NCBI RefSeq assembly: GCF_041154675.1
Contig: NZ_AP031322.1
Coordinates: forward strand, 1,178,001-1,242,000
Direction: 5' to 3'
Source: Sulfurisphaera javensis
GTDB lineage: Archaea; Thermoproteota; Thermoprotei_A; Sulfolobales; Sulfolobaceae
Length of the DNA: 64,000 nucleotides
This document shows, in pieces, positions 53,802 through 62,329 of the stretch. Every line of letters begins with the position of its first letter. The first letter of the stretch is position 1. The notes beneath the pieces are model-generated. The model ran no database searches. It saw nothing but the letters and a program-made list of their open reading frames with translations, and had not been told where the DNA came from. The position numbers and the translations under genes were made by a program.

Positions 53802-53836
53802 GTTAAACTTTTTTTATTATTTGTTTCATACCCCTT

Positions 53837-55084
53837 ATGGACTACAAAGTTAAAGATCTTAGTTTAGCTGAACAAGGGAAAAAGCAAATAGAATGGGCAG
53901 AAATGCATATGCCAGCCTTGATGGAAATAAGAAAAGAGTTTGAAAGAGAAAAACCCCTACAAGGAGTAAGAATTAGTGCGGTTCTTCATGTTACTAAAGA
54001 AACTGCTGTTTTAGTAAAAACGTTAAAGATAGGAGGAGCTAGTGTAGCTTTAGCTGGGAGTAATCCATTATCAACACAAGACGATGTGGCAGCAGCATTA
54101 GTTGAAGAAGGAATACATGTTTTTGCTTGGAGGGGAGAGAATGAAAAAGACTATTATGATAATATTAGAGAGATTCTAAAGTATGAACCACAAATAATTA
54201 TGGATGATGGAGGAGACCTTCACGCTTATGTACATGAAAATATGCCCCAATTAAAACTATTTGGAGGAACAGAGGAAACAACGACTGGAGTAATAAGATT
54301 AAAAGCAATGGAGGAACAAAAGGTCTTAAGATACCCAGTTATTGCAGTTAACAACGCATTTACAAAATATTTATTTGATAATAGAATAGGGACAGGACAA
54401 AGCACTATTGATGGTATACTTAGAGCTACAAATATATTAATTGCTGGTAAAGTTGCTGTGGTTGTAGGTTATGGTTGGGTAGGAAGAGGAATAGCATTAA
54501 GACTAAGAGGTATGGGTGCAAGAGTTATCGTAGTAGAAGCTTCACCATTAAGAGCGCTAGAAGCTGTGATGGATGGTTTTGATGTAATGCCTATGGGTAA
54601 GGCAGCAGAGTTAGGAGAAATATTTGTAACAGCTACTGGTAACATAAATGTGATAAGAAAGGAGCACATACTTAAGATGAAAGATGGAGCAATACTTGCT
54701 AATTCTGGTCATTTTAACGTAGAAATTGATGTAAAAGGACTTAAGGAAATTGCGAAATCATCCAGAGTAATAAGGCCTAACTTAGAAGAATATCAATTGC
54801 CTAATGGGAAAAGAGTATATTTATTGGCTGAAGGAAGATTAGTTAACTTAGCTGCAGCAGAAGGTCATCCTAGTGAAGTTATGGATCTGAGTTTTTCTAA
54901 TCAAGCACTCTCTGTTAAGTACATATATGAAAACAGAGGAAAGTTAGAAAACAAAGTATATAACGTTCCTGCTGAAATTGATGAGACTGTTGCTAGACTA
55001 AAGCTTAAGGGTATGGGAATAGAGATAGAGCAAATGACTCAAGAACAGATAGAATATATGAAGCAATGGAAATATGGAACTTAA
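53837..55084 (+). CDS. ahcY: Adenosylhomocysteinase
   Basis: 415 residues. Substrate region [20 protein letters not shown] and [32 protein letters not shown], and the NAD-binding motif [19 protein letters not shown] are all present. It converts S-adenosylhomocysteine to adenosine and homocysteine, removing the inhibitor produced by the many methyltransferases encoded here. The C-terminus is of the archaeal type. Host gene, stranded between accessory segments. Confidence 0.96.
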   Translation: MDYKVKDLSLAEQGKKQIEWAEMHMPALMEIRKEFEREKPLQGVRISAVLHVTKETAVLVKTLKIGGASVALAGSNPLSTQDDVAAALVEEGIHVFAWRGENEKDYYDNIREILKYEPQIIMDDGGDLHAYVHENMPQLKLFGGTEETTTGVIRLKAMEEQKVLRYPVIAVNNAFTKYLFDNRIGTGQSTIDGILRATNILIAGKVAVVVGYGWVGRGIALRLRGMGARVIVVEASPLRALEAVMDGFDVMPMGKAAELGEIFVTATGNINVIRKEHILKMKDGAILANSGHFNVEIDVKGLKEIAKSSRVIRPNLEEYQLPNGKRVYLLAEGRLVNLAAAEGHPSEVMDLSFSNQALSVKYIYENRGKLENKVYNVPAEIDETVARLKLKGMGIEIEQMTQEQIEYMKQWKYGT

Positions 55085-55129
55085 CATAATAGCGTAACTC
55101 TTTTAAATGATTTTAACATATTTCTTAAT

Positions 55130-55226
55130 GGGCCCGTAGCTTAGCCCGGTAGAGCGCCCGGCTCATAGAGAATTTAGAAGTTCTTGAGAGACCGGGTGGT
55201 CCGGGGTTCAAGTCCCCGCGGGCCCA
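55130..55226 (+). tRNA. tRNA-Met(CAU), elongator, with intron
   Basis: Acceptor GGGCCCG/CGGGCCC with discriminator A. Anticodon stem CCCGG/CCGGG encloses CT-CAT-A, an intron of about 23 bases at 37/38, and A38. Elongator tRNA-Met usually has an intron in crenarchaea. tRNA-Ile2, the TiaS substrate with the same CAU anticodon, is an alternative I cannot exclude. Confidence 0.85.
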
Positions 55227-56298
55227 TGGTTATGAGCTTAGGTGTATAAATTTGCAGTTAGTATCTCTTAAAATAACAGTTGAATAATGAATATGACTTC
55301 CTCTGCCTAAAGCGGAGGTTCCCCTCATCGATTCGGAATTACATCTCTCATTTGAGGGGCATTGGAGCTCTCGTAAACGTTGGAAAAACAAATATAGAAG
55401 ATAGAAAAATTGCAGCTTTTTCATTTATGTGTTCCATTTACTGTTTACTCCCCAGTAAACGCATGAAAGGAAGTAGCGTTAAGCTTATTATGATAAGATG
55501 AGAATTAAAAATCGGGTTGGGGCCCTCATCGGTCGATTCACACGGTCCTCATCTTGGGTCAGCCTAGCCAGGTTCTCTCATTCCTCGGGCCCCTCATCCC
55601 CGTTTTCTAATTCTGAATTTTGAAGTATTTAAATTTTTCATGTTTTTATTTTTGCTCTATTAATATTACATTAGAAATAATATTACAAGTACTGTCAACG
55701 CTACGCTCACTGACCCGCGCTTTTCTTTCATCTGGGCTCCAGGTTTTGGTGATTAAGGTTAGAAGGTTTTTAGATAAAGAGAAAAACCGAGGTTAAGGGA
55801 GTGAAACCCCTTATAGATTGAAGAGAAATGTAAGGTTAGAGAAGAATTAAGGCTAAGGATCTTGTATTGTTAGATAGAGAAGAGATTTGAAATGAATAAG
55901 AGGTGAGGTTAAGGGGCAAGGCCCCTTATAATGTATAGGCTAGGTTAAGTTGACTTCCTCCGCTTTCGGTACTCCCTAAATTCAATTCATGATGAATATT
56001 ACTAAGACTTTATTTTATGTTAGTAAGAATGAATCAAAATAAAACTTAAGAAATAAATTGAATTACTATAGCATAGGGTCATCTGTAGTTAAAAATTCTA
56101 CATCCATTTTTTCTCCTTATTAAGGCAAAGATAAAACTTATAATAATAGTAATATATTCCGAAATAATTTACACCTCTTTGACGATATATTTTAGGATGT
56201 TTTTCATATGCTAAATGAAGATGAGTTTTTATTTGAATTGATTAAAATTATGTAACCACTTTTTATTAATCTTGATTTATTTTCAAGGAGGTGATTTT
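55227..56298. other. Gene-poor segment with transposon-end-like and hairpin sequences
   Basis: About 1.07 kb without a credible gene. At 55301 a CCTCTGC/GCGGAGG hairpin is followed by TTCCCCTCATCG, and at 55513-55610 C-rich CCCTCATC words recur around dyads. This resembles the end structures of IS200/IS605-type (TnpB) elements in Sulfolobales, but no tnpB remains. The palindrome GTTTACTCCCCAGTAAAC at 55443 and two AAGGG/CCCTT hairpins at 55789-55930 also lie here. A fragmentary element is the best guess. Confidence 0.4.
55794..55928. repeat. Two related hairpins (GAGGTTAAGGG...CCCTTATA)
   Basis: TAAGGG/CCCTTA at 55794-55813 and TAAGGGGC/GCCCCTTA at 55910-55928. Both are preceded by GAGGT, both followed by TATA, about 116 bases apart in purine-rich DNA. 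They resemble structured 3' regions of TnpB-type elements, but this is only a resemblance. Confidence 0.4.
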
Positions 56299-56361
56299 AT
56301 GGAGTACCGTGAAGAGCGAGGCTTTCTGCCCACACTTATTGTAAATTTAGCTAATTACTAA
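56299..56361 (+). CDS. 20-codon ORF behind a perfect Shine-Dalgarno
   Basis: AAGGAGGTGATTTT precedes the ATG with ideal spacing, a complete match to the anti-Shine-Dalgarno sequence, rare in this leaderless-prone genome. The peptide (MEYREERGFLPTLIVNLANY) has no recognised relatives. It could be a real micro-protein, a leader peptide, or the beginning of a transposon gene whose remainder is lost. Confidence 0.35.
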   Translation: MEYREERGFLPTLIVNLANY

Positions 56362-56428
56362 TTTAATTCAACTTAAAGTTGTTAATAATAAAAATTTTAA
56401 TATATTATATATAGCATTTGCAGCAGTG

Positions 56429-56716
56429 ATGGCTGTAGAGGCTTGGGATAGTGAGGATCAAATAGTTAAAGATGCGCAAAAATACATAGAAAAATTAAAT
56501 GAAATATATAATTATGTTTTAAATCAAGCGTACTCTTGTATTGAATCATTTCCCAACTTACCAAGAAATGAAAAAATTATTTACGAAGAACAAGTACAGC
56601 AATACTTAAATGGAATAATAGGAGATGTTGATGCTAGATTAGATAAAAACGAGATAATTAGTTTCTTAATGGAAAAAATAAATGAGTATTTAAGTAATCA
56701 AGGAATTTATTGCTAA
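56429..56716 (+). CDS. Hypothetical 95-residue helical protein
   Basis: Mostly charged helices (SEDQIVKDAQKYIEKLNEIY, YEEQVQQYLNGIIGDVDARL) with two cysteines and no membrane segment. GTG-ATG at the start with a TATA-like TATTATATATAG 20-30 bases upstream. No family is recognised. It stands alone between transposon-like debris and an integrase relic, so it may be accessory. Confidence 0.5.
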   Translation: MAVEAWDSEDQIVKDAQKYIEKLNEIYNYVLNQAYSCIESFPNLPRNEKIIYEEQVQQYLNGIIGDVDARLDKNEIISFLMEKINEYLSNQGIYC

Positions 56717-56935
56717 GGATAGCCACAGTGAAAAAGTATAAATTATTTCTAAATATATCAGTGAAGAAGTTTTATATTAATCTTAATAAAATGTATGTAA
56801 AAAATTTTAACTACATGACAGCATTATGGAGATAACCAAGAGTATCATTAATTGCAAAAGTTAAGTAAAAGTGTTGTTTTATACTTTAGTGAGGCTTATA
56901 AATAGATTTTTGTTAACCTTAAATTTATAGTGAAA

Positions 56936-57040
56936 ATGACTAAAAAGAAAACATATTACAACTTTGGTAGCATAATCGTGCATAAACGGAAAGATAAATA
57001 TTATGTTAAGTATGTCCTTAATGTCGTCATTAAGTTATAA
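56936..57040 (+). pseudogene. Diverged intN relic of an SSV-type integrase
   Basis: 34 codons: MTKKKTYYNFGSIIVHKRKD then KYYVKYV, collinear with the intN pattern [25 protein letters not shown]. The frame ends soon after the homologous stretch and the sequence is AT-rich and diverged, so this is an older fragment. Read on the plus strand, as in element C. No att core follows. Confidence 0.6.
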
Positions 57041-57084
57041 ATATTATTTGTATAACGAGTATTATTTATTGCCAAGAAAGGAAG

Positions 57085-57677
57085 CCAGTCTATAGTAATA
57101 TTCCTTGTCCCTCTGTGGTAGTAATCATGTGGTTAAGAATGGGAAGATTATGGGAAGTAATCCTACCTCTTCAGGGTGTGTTGGAGAAAGTTAGTAAAGG
57201 GAGCTAAACATTATCAAGACAAGAGTGTGAGGGAGAAGGTTCTTAAGTGTATGCTAATTGGATGGACATGAGGGTCATTTCTAGGGTACTTCAAGTTCCC
57301 TTGGGCACGATCTTCGCGTGGATCAAGAGGTATGCAAAGCTTGTGGTTGAGAGCTATTGATGAGTTGAGAAGGTGTAAAGGTTGTGGATGTACTTAAGGA
57401 GGAACATAAGGCTTTTTACGTGTGAGTCTTTACGGGCTTCATATTCTCCGTTAGAGACAGAAGCAAGAAGACGTTTCTGGGGCTTGTGCAGTACATGCAC
57501 TAGAAGAGCATATAGGTCACTGAGGGCAACAACGTTTATTTTCCGAAACATAGGGTAGTGCCACGCGTGAACCCTAACGAGTCCTTCAAGAACAAGCTCG
57601 TGAGGTTTAAGAGGGCAACCAAGGTGGTGAACAAGAGGTTTGAGATGATGAGGTACTCCGTGGCTCTAGTTCTATGA
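57085..57677 (+). pseudogene. IS1-like transposase pseudogene
   Basis: Broken frames give a zinc-finger N-terminus (CPS then GSNHVVKNGKIMGSN after a one-base shift) and a C-terminal part GFIFSVRDRSKKTFLGLVQY, VTEGNNVYFPKHRVVPRVNP, NESFKNKLVRFKRATKVVNK and RFEMMRYSVALVL, interrupted by several stops. The domain order matches IS1-type transposases of Sulfolobales. Base composition (GC richer, G-biased) differs from the surroundings. Not functional. Confidence 0.7.
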
Positions 57678-57789
57678 GAAAGAGGGCTAGTGCCAGAATT
57701 TATACCTTAATGATAACACAATAGACACACGCTTGAATTATAATGGTAAAGTTTATTAACAAAGATGCTATGAAATAATAACGGAAAGT

Positions 57790-57881
57790 CCCGCCGTAGC
57801 TCAGCCCGGTGGAGCGCCCGGCTGTAGGCAGGAGGGCACGCGGTGACCGGGTGGTCCGGGGTTCAAGTCCCCGCGGCGGGA
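57790..57881 (+). tRNA. tRNA-Tyr(GUA) with intron
   Basis: Acceptor CCCGCCG/CGGCGGG, giving the C1-G72 pair specific to archaeal tRNA-Tyr, discriminator A. Anticodon stem CCCGG/CCGGG encloses CT-GTA-G, an 18-base intron (GCAGGAGGGCACGCGGTG) at 37/38, and A38. T arm CGGGGTTCAAGTCCCCG intact. Confidence 0.94.
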
Positions 57882-58164
57882 CTTCCTTATTTTAAATACA
57901 ATAAAGGCGTTTTTCTCTTATCTAGATAATCTTATTTCCAAATATTTCTAATTAATTCGAACTAGCCAAATAACTACTAAATTCGACAAGTGCTAGTCTG
58001 CTCTCTATAAAACAGGAGATAGTCTAAAACTTTCCGGTAATACTAACGTTTCATCAAACAAAAAGTCTGCATCTTTCTTAAATCAAGACCTTCTCCGTGA
58101 AAAGGAGTTTTCCATTCTCTTAAATAAGAACTTCAGTACCTCCTCTCTACTAACAAAGTTGTTA
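57882..58164. other. Non-coding gap after tRNA-Tyr
   Basis: No gene, RNA or repeat recognised in this AT-rich stretch. Faint coding remnants are possible, but no frame longer than a few tens of codons is open. Confidence 0.4.
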
Positions 58165-58600
58165 GAGTTTATGGTATCATTTTTTCTGGTTTAATTATTT
58201 GTGCAAATACTGCTGTGGTAATTATTGATAGTGCTACTACTATTATTCCGAAAATTAGATATGTTTGGACTATTTTCGATGTAATTGATGGTATTAGTAT
58301 GTAGATAAAGAGGAGTATTAAGGTTATGAAGCTTCCTGCACTGGATCTTCCGGTTGGTGAGATTCTTTGGAAGTATGAGATGTATAATGATAGTGAGACG
58401 GAGAGCAGGAGAATCCTAGGCCTATTAGTAGGATGATAATAGCGTATGTTATGCTGTTGTAAATGAGTATATATAAGATGGTTATTGCCATTACGATTGG
58501 TGTCGCAATAATTAAGTATGATATGATGTAACTTATGTATAGGGATTTTGGTGGATATCCTTGTGTTAGTAGAAATTCTAGTAGACTATTTCGTCCATCG
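58165..58600 (-). pseudogene. ABC-2-type permease fragment
   Basis: On the minus strand the first frame reads DDGRNSLLEFLLTQGYPPKS, LYISYIISYLIIATPIVMAI, TILYILIYNSITYAIIILLI. After a one-base shift near 58412 it continues LLSVSLSLYISYFQRISPTG, FITLILLFIYILIPSITSKI and FGIIVVALSIITTAVFAQII, about 140 residues of hydrophobic helices. The motif DDGRNSLLEFLL-QGYPP resembles ABC-2 transporter permeases. N-terminus missing, frame broken, so a pseudogene of a host gene truncated at the element boundary. Confidence 0.6.
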
Positions 58601-58688
58601 TCTATGCAACATTACTAACCTTAACCATGTTTTCTCTCTCCCATAATATTCTCAATCATCTTCAGCAACTTAATCTCATTACTCTTAA

Positions 58689-58937
58689 ATGAGGGAAGAA
58701 AAAACGAGATATAAGTATGGTGATGTGATAATAAGGGAAAGAAAAGGTCGGTATTATGTTTACATTCTAGAGAACGTGAATGGTGAGATAAAGGAGCGTT
58801 ACGTTGGTCCTTTAGATAAGGTCGTAAAATCATATATTGAATTGAAATTGGGGGTTGAAGGGGATGTTCCCCCTTCAATGGGCCCGCTGGGACTTGAACC
58901 CAGGACCTCCGCCGCGTCAGGGCATAAAAGAGAGTAA
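58689..58937 (+). pseudogene. intN remnant left of the element C att
   Basis: 82 codons: [40 protein letters not shown] and LELKLGVEG-like sequence, then it runs through the att out of the frame used by intC. Sequence from 58692 on matches 63943 onward, but upstream of 58690 the shared promoter/operator is absent, so it has lost its promoter. Best explained as the right end of an older, mostly deleted element at the same tRNA. A one-base shift would join it to intC. Confidence 0.65.
58878..58922 (-). repeat. att of element C (tRNA-Val 3' half, inverted)
   Basis: Bases 58878-58913 are the exact reverse complement of the 3' end of tRNA-Val(UAC). The next nine (GCGTCAGGG) read CCCTGACGC on the minus strand, so the anticodon loop is CTGACGC, i.e. 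GAC. The element therefore derives from a tRNA-Val(GAC) gene, not from the one at 46275. Confidence 0.82.
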
Positions 58938-59709
58938 AGAACGCTCTAAAAAATCGTTAGTTGCCAATTTACTCCAATATGCGACAGACGGCAACTTAAA
59001 GGACTTTTACGACTATCTAATTAATGAACGAAAAATAAGCGAAGAGACCGCAAAAGAGAGATTGCATTACTTACAAACCCGTGAGGTTAGATTATCAGAT
59101 GCGGGGATTAAAGCGTATAGACTTTTCACAAAGTTCTTAATTAGCCGTGGATTAATCAGTGAAGAGTTCGCTAACAAGATATTGAAGGAGTTAAAAGTAC
59201 CCAGGAGTAACGCCGATTTATATGTTCCTACGATTGAAGAAATAAAGCGTACTCTTCAATTAGCGAAAGAATACAGTGAAAACGTCTATCTCGTTTATCG
59301 TCTCGCGTTAGAAAGTGGGGCGAGATTAAGCGAAATATTGAAAGTGTTGAAAGAGCCAGAGCGTGATGTTTGCGATAATGGGATATGTTATTATCCATTA
59401 GCATGGACTCGCGGTTATAAAGGAGTATTTTATGTATTCCACATAACGCCCCTTAGGAAGTTGAGTATAACGCAATATGCAATACAAGACTTTGAGAAAC
59501 ACAGAGACGCTTTACCAATAAAATACATTAGAAAGTTTGTAAGTACGAAATTAGCCGAACTGGGAATTCCACTTGACGTAATCGATTTTATCCAGGGTAG
59601 AAAGCCTACTCGCGTACTAACGCAACATTACGTTTCGCTTTTCGGAATAGCGAAAGAGCATTATAAGAAGTATGCGGAATGGCTTAAGGAGTTTTATCAA
59701 CACTTATAG
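58914..59709 (+). CDS. C-terminal part of an SSV-type tyrosine integrase (intC)
   Basis: In frame with the att-encoded [20 protein letters not shown] (upstream to 58855). Catalytic domain: arginine I in [20 protein letters not shown], a diverged box [36 protein letters not shown] with the nucleophile tyrosine near the C-terminus. After integration SSV-type integrases are split, so this fragment becomes functional only when the element excises and rejoins its own intN. The intN on its immediate left is out of frame. Confidence 0.78.
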
Positions 59710-59716
59710 TAACCTA

Positions 59717-60100
59717 TACCCCGTTACCAAGCCTAAAAACCCGTGCTTTTTCCCTTCCACTAGCCGGGTTACTATATAATATTATAATGAATACCCCGTT
59801 ATCCCACGTCATTTACGCCCTTATTCCCCGTCAAATGGGATAACATATTATATTATAATGAGTACCCCCGTTAGCTCACGTTATTTACGTCCTCATTTTC
59901 CGTTATTTGAGCTAGTATTTTTTACGTGATTTTCAAACTTTATTATTGGAGTGACCTATACCCCGTTATCAGCCGTTATTTCTTGTTCTTTTTTCCTTCT
60001 GGCTGATAGTATTTTTTGCGTGATTTTCAAACTTTACCCCGTTAGCCACTGTCATTTAGGTCGTTATATTACATTTTGGTGGCTACAATTTTTTGCATTC
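59717..60100. repeat. Array of about five hairpin units with conserved CCCCGTTA and variable, covarying stems
   Basis: Units start with CCCCGTTA or CCCCGTTAGC-type sequence. Stems: 59798-59806 with 59836-59844 (GTTATCCCA/TGGGATAAC), 59871-59878 with 59908-59915 (TTAGCTCA/TGAGCTAG), 59966-59974 with 60001-60009 (TTATCAGCC/GGCTGATAG), 60042-60049 with 60079-60086 (TTAGCCAC/GTGGCTAC). Loops are pyrimidine-rich, 26-29 bases, partly alike. Units 3-5 end in a run of six T and share GTGATTTTCAAACTTTA. Unit 1 (AACCCG/CGGGTT) is divergent. Between the convergent intC and replication genes. Confidence 0.85.
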
Positions 60101-60142
60101 ACGCGTGATTATTTCCTCTCAATATATTATCGCATTATTTCA

Positions 60143-62329
60143 TTATAAATATTTTATCACTCTGAAAATCCCGCGTTCGTCTGTAGTTCTATCGATATAC
60201 GCTTTCGCTTTGTGTAAGCAATCCGCCATAATGTCGTTCCTATCGTCATATTCCATACCGTCAAACTTCTCACAGACGTTGTTAACGTCTCTCAGTCTGA
60301 TGTATATCTCGTTATCTGCAGTGAACGTTTCTAATCTATCTTTCAGTTTTTCGAAAGCGTCAGTACCGAAAGCGTCAATGAAGTCGCGTAATGCGATAGT
60401 CCCGTGGCTCTTTAGATATTTGTAAGCGTCTAAAGTCATAATATCTTCCGTCCCTCCTTCCATAGTTTCAGCATCTTTTCCGTTGCTCTCTGACATTCCT
60501 CTGGCGTCATTGCTACGCATGGCATTTGACGAATCTCGTTTTCCGTCATCATGAAAAAAGTCGTTTTCCGCTATACCCGTATCAGTTTCGATAACGTCAT
60601 CAGAATGTTCGAAATACGATAATAATCTCTTTCCTATCGTCGTAATTTTCCAATGGTACGCCGTACCAATTCTTTCCGATATTACTAAATGTTTTCCTCT
60701 TAACGACTCTAAAACGTCTCGTGTTATTGAGTCGTCGAAATTGGATTCCTCCGCTATAACTCTAGTCTTAGGATAATTAGCAATATCGTCATCTTCTCTT
60801 AACGACTTAGTTAATTCGTATAACGCCTCTAGAACCTTAAACTCTCTCTCACTAATACCGACAACATTATACATTATGTCGAAACGAAACTCTCCTTCAA
60901 GAACGTCCCTAAGATACTCTAATGTGATTAAATTACGTCCTTCGAAACTCGCCTTTGCTTTTAGAAACGCTAATAATATATCTAAACGTCTTTTTGCCAC
61001 TCTATCGTCGTTAGTCAATTGCTTTAAGTCCATAAGGAAATCCTCTAATAATTTAACGGCTTTTTCGTCAAATTCCACGTTTCTAGGACGAGTTAAGATA
61101 TAACCCGTGAATATTAAACGGTCTACGTCAGTAACCTTTTCGTACAACTTTAACGCTTTATTTCTTATTATCGCCCTTAATTTCTCGTCATCATCTGAGG
61201 GTAAATACGCTCTCCAAGTACGATTAAGTAATTGTTCTAACGTAATATCGTACTTATCCGTAACTATGGAGTAAATGAGCGCCGGTTTACCATATACTCT
61301 GAGCGTTCTAACTCGAAATCCATCCGTCGTTTGTTCAGTCACGAATTTGTTAATTCTTCCTTCGCTTAATATTGGTCTTAGACGCTCAAGATTTAACCCG
61401 TCAATTTGATTAACATACAAAATTCTCCCGTCCCAATTATAACCGTCTAACCATGTAATCGCCTCTTTCGTTATAACGTCGGCAATAATTACTATCTCGT
61501 CCTCTAACGACTCACCGCGAAGTAATAAGTCTAACACAGCCTCGATAGTCTTAGTCTTACCTTCGCCACTACTTCCTTCGATACCGATATTAAAACGCAA
61601 ATCGTCATTATCTAATTCTATTTGAGATGAAGTTATTGCGTACGCAATATACTTTTTGAATTTCTCATTACCGACGATTTTGGACGTTTTCTTAAATAAC
61701 CACTCGTATGGGTTCTTTTCGATATCCTTAAATTCGGGTAGTTGAGTAACGATATCTATTAATTTCACTTCTAACGTTTTCTTGCTAATTATGTTGTCTA
61801 TGTTATCACGCAATTCCTTAATCGTTACGTTTCTTTTAGTCGCTTTAGATACTTCGCTTAATGTCTCGTCACAATTATTGCTTTCGCACTCGCCTACTTT
61901 TCTATCCTTATAATAAAATGTAATATGATAAATTGGTATTAGTACGATTTTCGCCTTATTCCTATCGTTTAATCCTTTCGCCCTTATTTCGAATCTAGAA
62001 AATTTTAACGATATGTTAACGACGCTTTTGTTTTTTGCACTAACTGAAATTTTTAACGTCTCTTTTCTATACGAATCTTCGAATTCTTTTATTTTAAAAA
62101 ACCCCCCGGGATTAGTCGAATTAGTCGTTTTTTGCATAGAGTCTGAAATAAACGACGAATTCGAAGAATGGGTAGGGGTATTTGTTAACACATTGAAATT
62201 ATTTCTTCTAGATTGTACATTTTGATCGTTGACAGTTTGAGAGTTTTTGATAGAAGTTTTTGCAAACGATTCAGATTTACCTTTATTCTGTTTTTTCGCG
62301 TTTAGAATTTCACTTAGTCTTTTCGCCAT
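60143..62329 (-). CDS. AAA+ ATPase, RepA-MCM-like replication protein of element C
   Basis: 728 residues. Low-complexity Ser/Asn-rich N-terminus, then a domain with CESNNCDE, an AAA+ core (WLFKKTSKIVGNEKFKKYIA, Walker A GIEGSSGEGKTKTIEAVLDL, Walker B RILYVNQIDGLNLERLRPIL, sensor/arginine LLNRTWRAYLPSDD), winged-helix regions, an acidic linker and a terminal GIFRVIKYL. Distant homologue of the element A protein (49727-52129). Codon use is CG-rich and unlike host genes. Probably the plasmid replicative helicase. Its start overlaps the upstream gene stop by one base. Confidence 0.65.
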   Translation of the reverse strand: MAKRLSEILNAKKQNKGKSESFAKTSIKNSQTVNDQNVQSRRNNFNVLTNTPTHSSNSSFISDSMQKTTNSTNPGGFFKIKEFEDSYRKETLKISVSAKNKSVVNISLKFSRFEIRAKGLNDRNKAKIVLIPIYHITFYYKDRKVGECESNNCDETLSEVSKATKRNVTIKELRDNIDNIISKKTLEVKLIDIVTQLPEFKDIEKNPYEWLFKKTSKIVGNEKFKKYIAYAITSSQIELDNDDLRFNIGIEGSSGEGKTKTIEAVLDLLLRGESLEDEIVIIADVITKEAITWLDGYNWDGRILYVNQIDGLNLERLRPILSEGRINKFVTEQTTDGFRVRTLRVYGKPALIYSIVTDKYDITLEQLLNRTWRAYLPSDDDEKLRAIIRNKALKLYEKVTDVDRLIFTGYILTRPRNVEFDEKAVKLLEDFLMDLKQLTNDDRVAKRRLDILLAFLKAKASFEGRNLITLEYLRDVLEGEFRFDIMYNVVGISEREFKVLEALYELTKSLREDDDIANYPKTRVIAEESNFDDSITRDVLESLRGKHLVISERIGTAYHWKITTIGKRLLSYFEHSDDVIETDTGIAENDFFHDDGKRDSSNAMRSNDARGMSESNGKDAETMEGGTEDIMTLDAYKYLKSHGTIALRDFIDAFGTDAFEKLKDRLETFTADNEIYIRLRDVNNVCEKFDGMEYDDRNDIMADCLHKAKAYIDRTTDERGIFRVIKYL

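Noticed and set aside
55280-55501. 73-codon ORF after tRNA-Met
   Set aside because: Runs through the hairpin and CCCC palindrome, low similarity to any pattern I know, no ribosome site.
53837-57881. The whole 52-58 kb segment as one integrated element
   Set aside because: ahcY, the membrane protein and two tRNAs are host-like in codon use and function, and no second plus-strand att copy bounds the segment.
59717-60100. CRISPR array
   Set aside because: Units repeat imperfectly, the conserved part is about 8 bases, and the variable parts are paired within each unit instead of being unique spacers. No cas genes are near.
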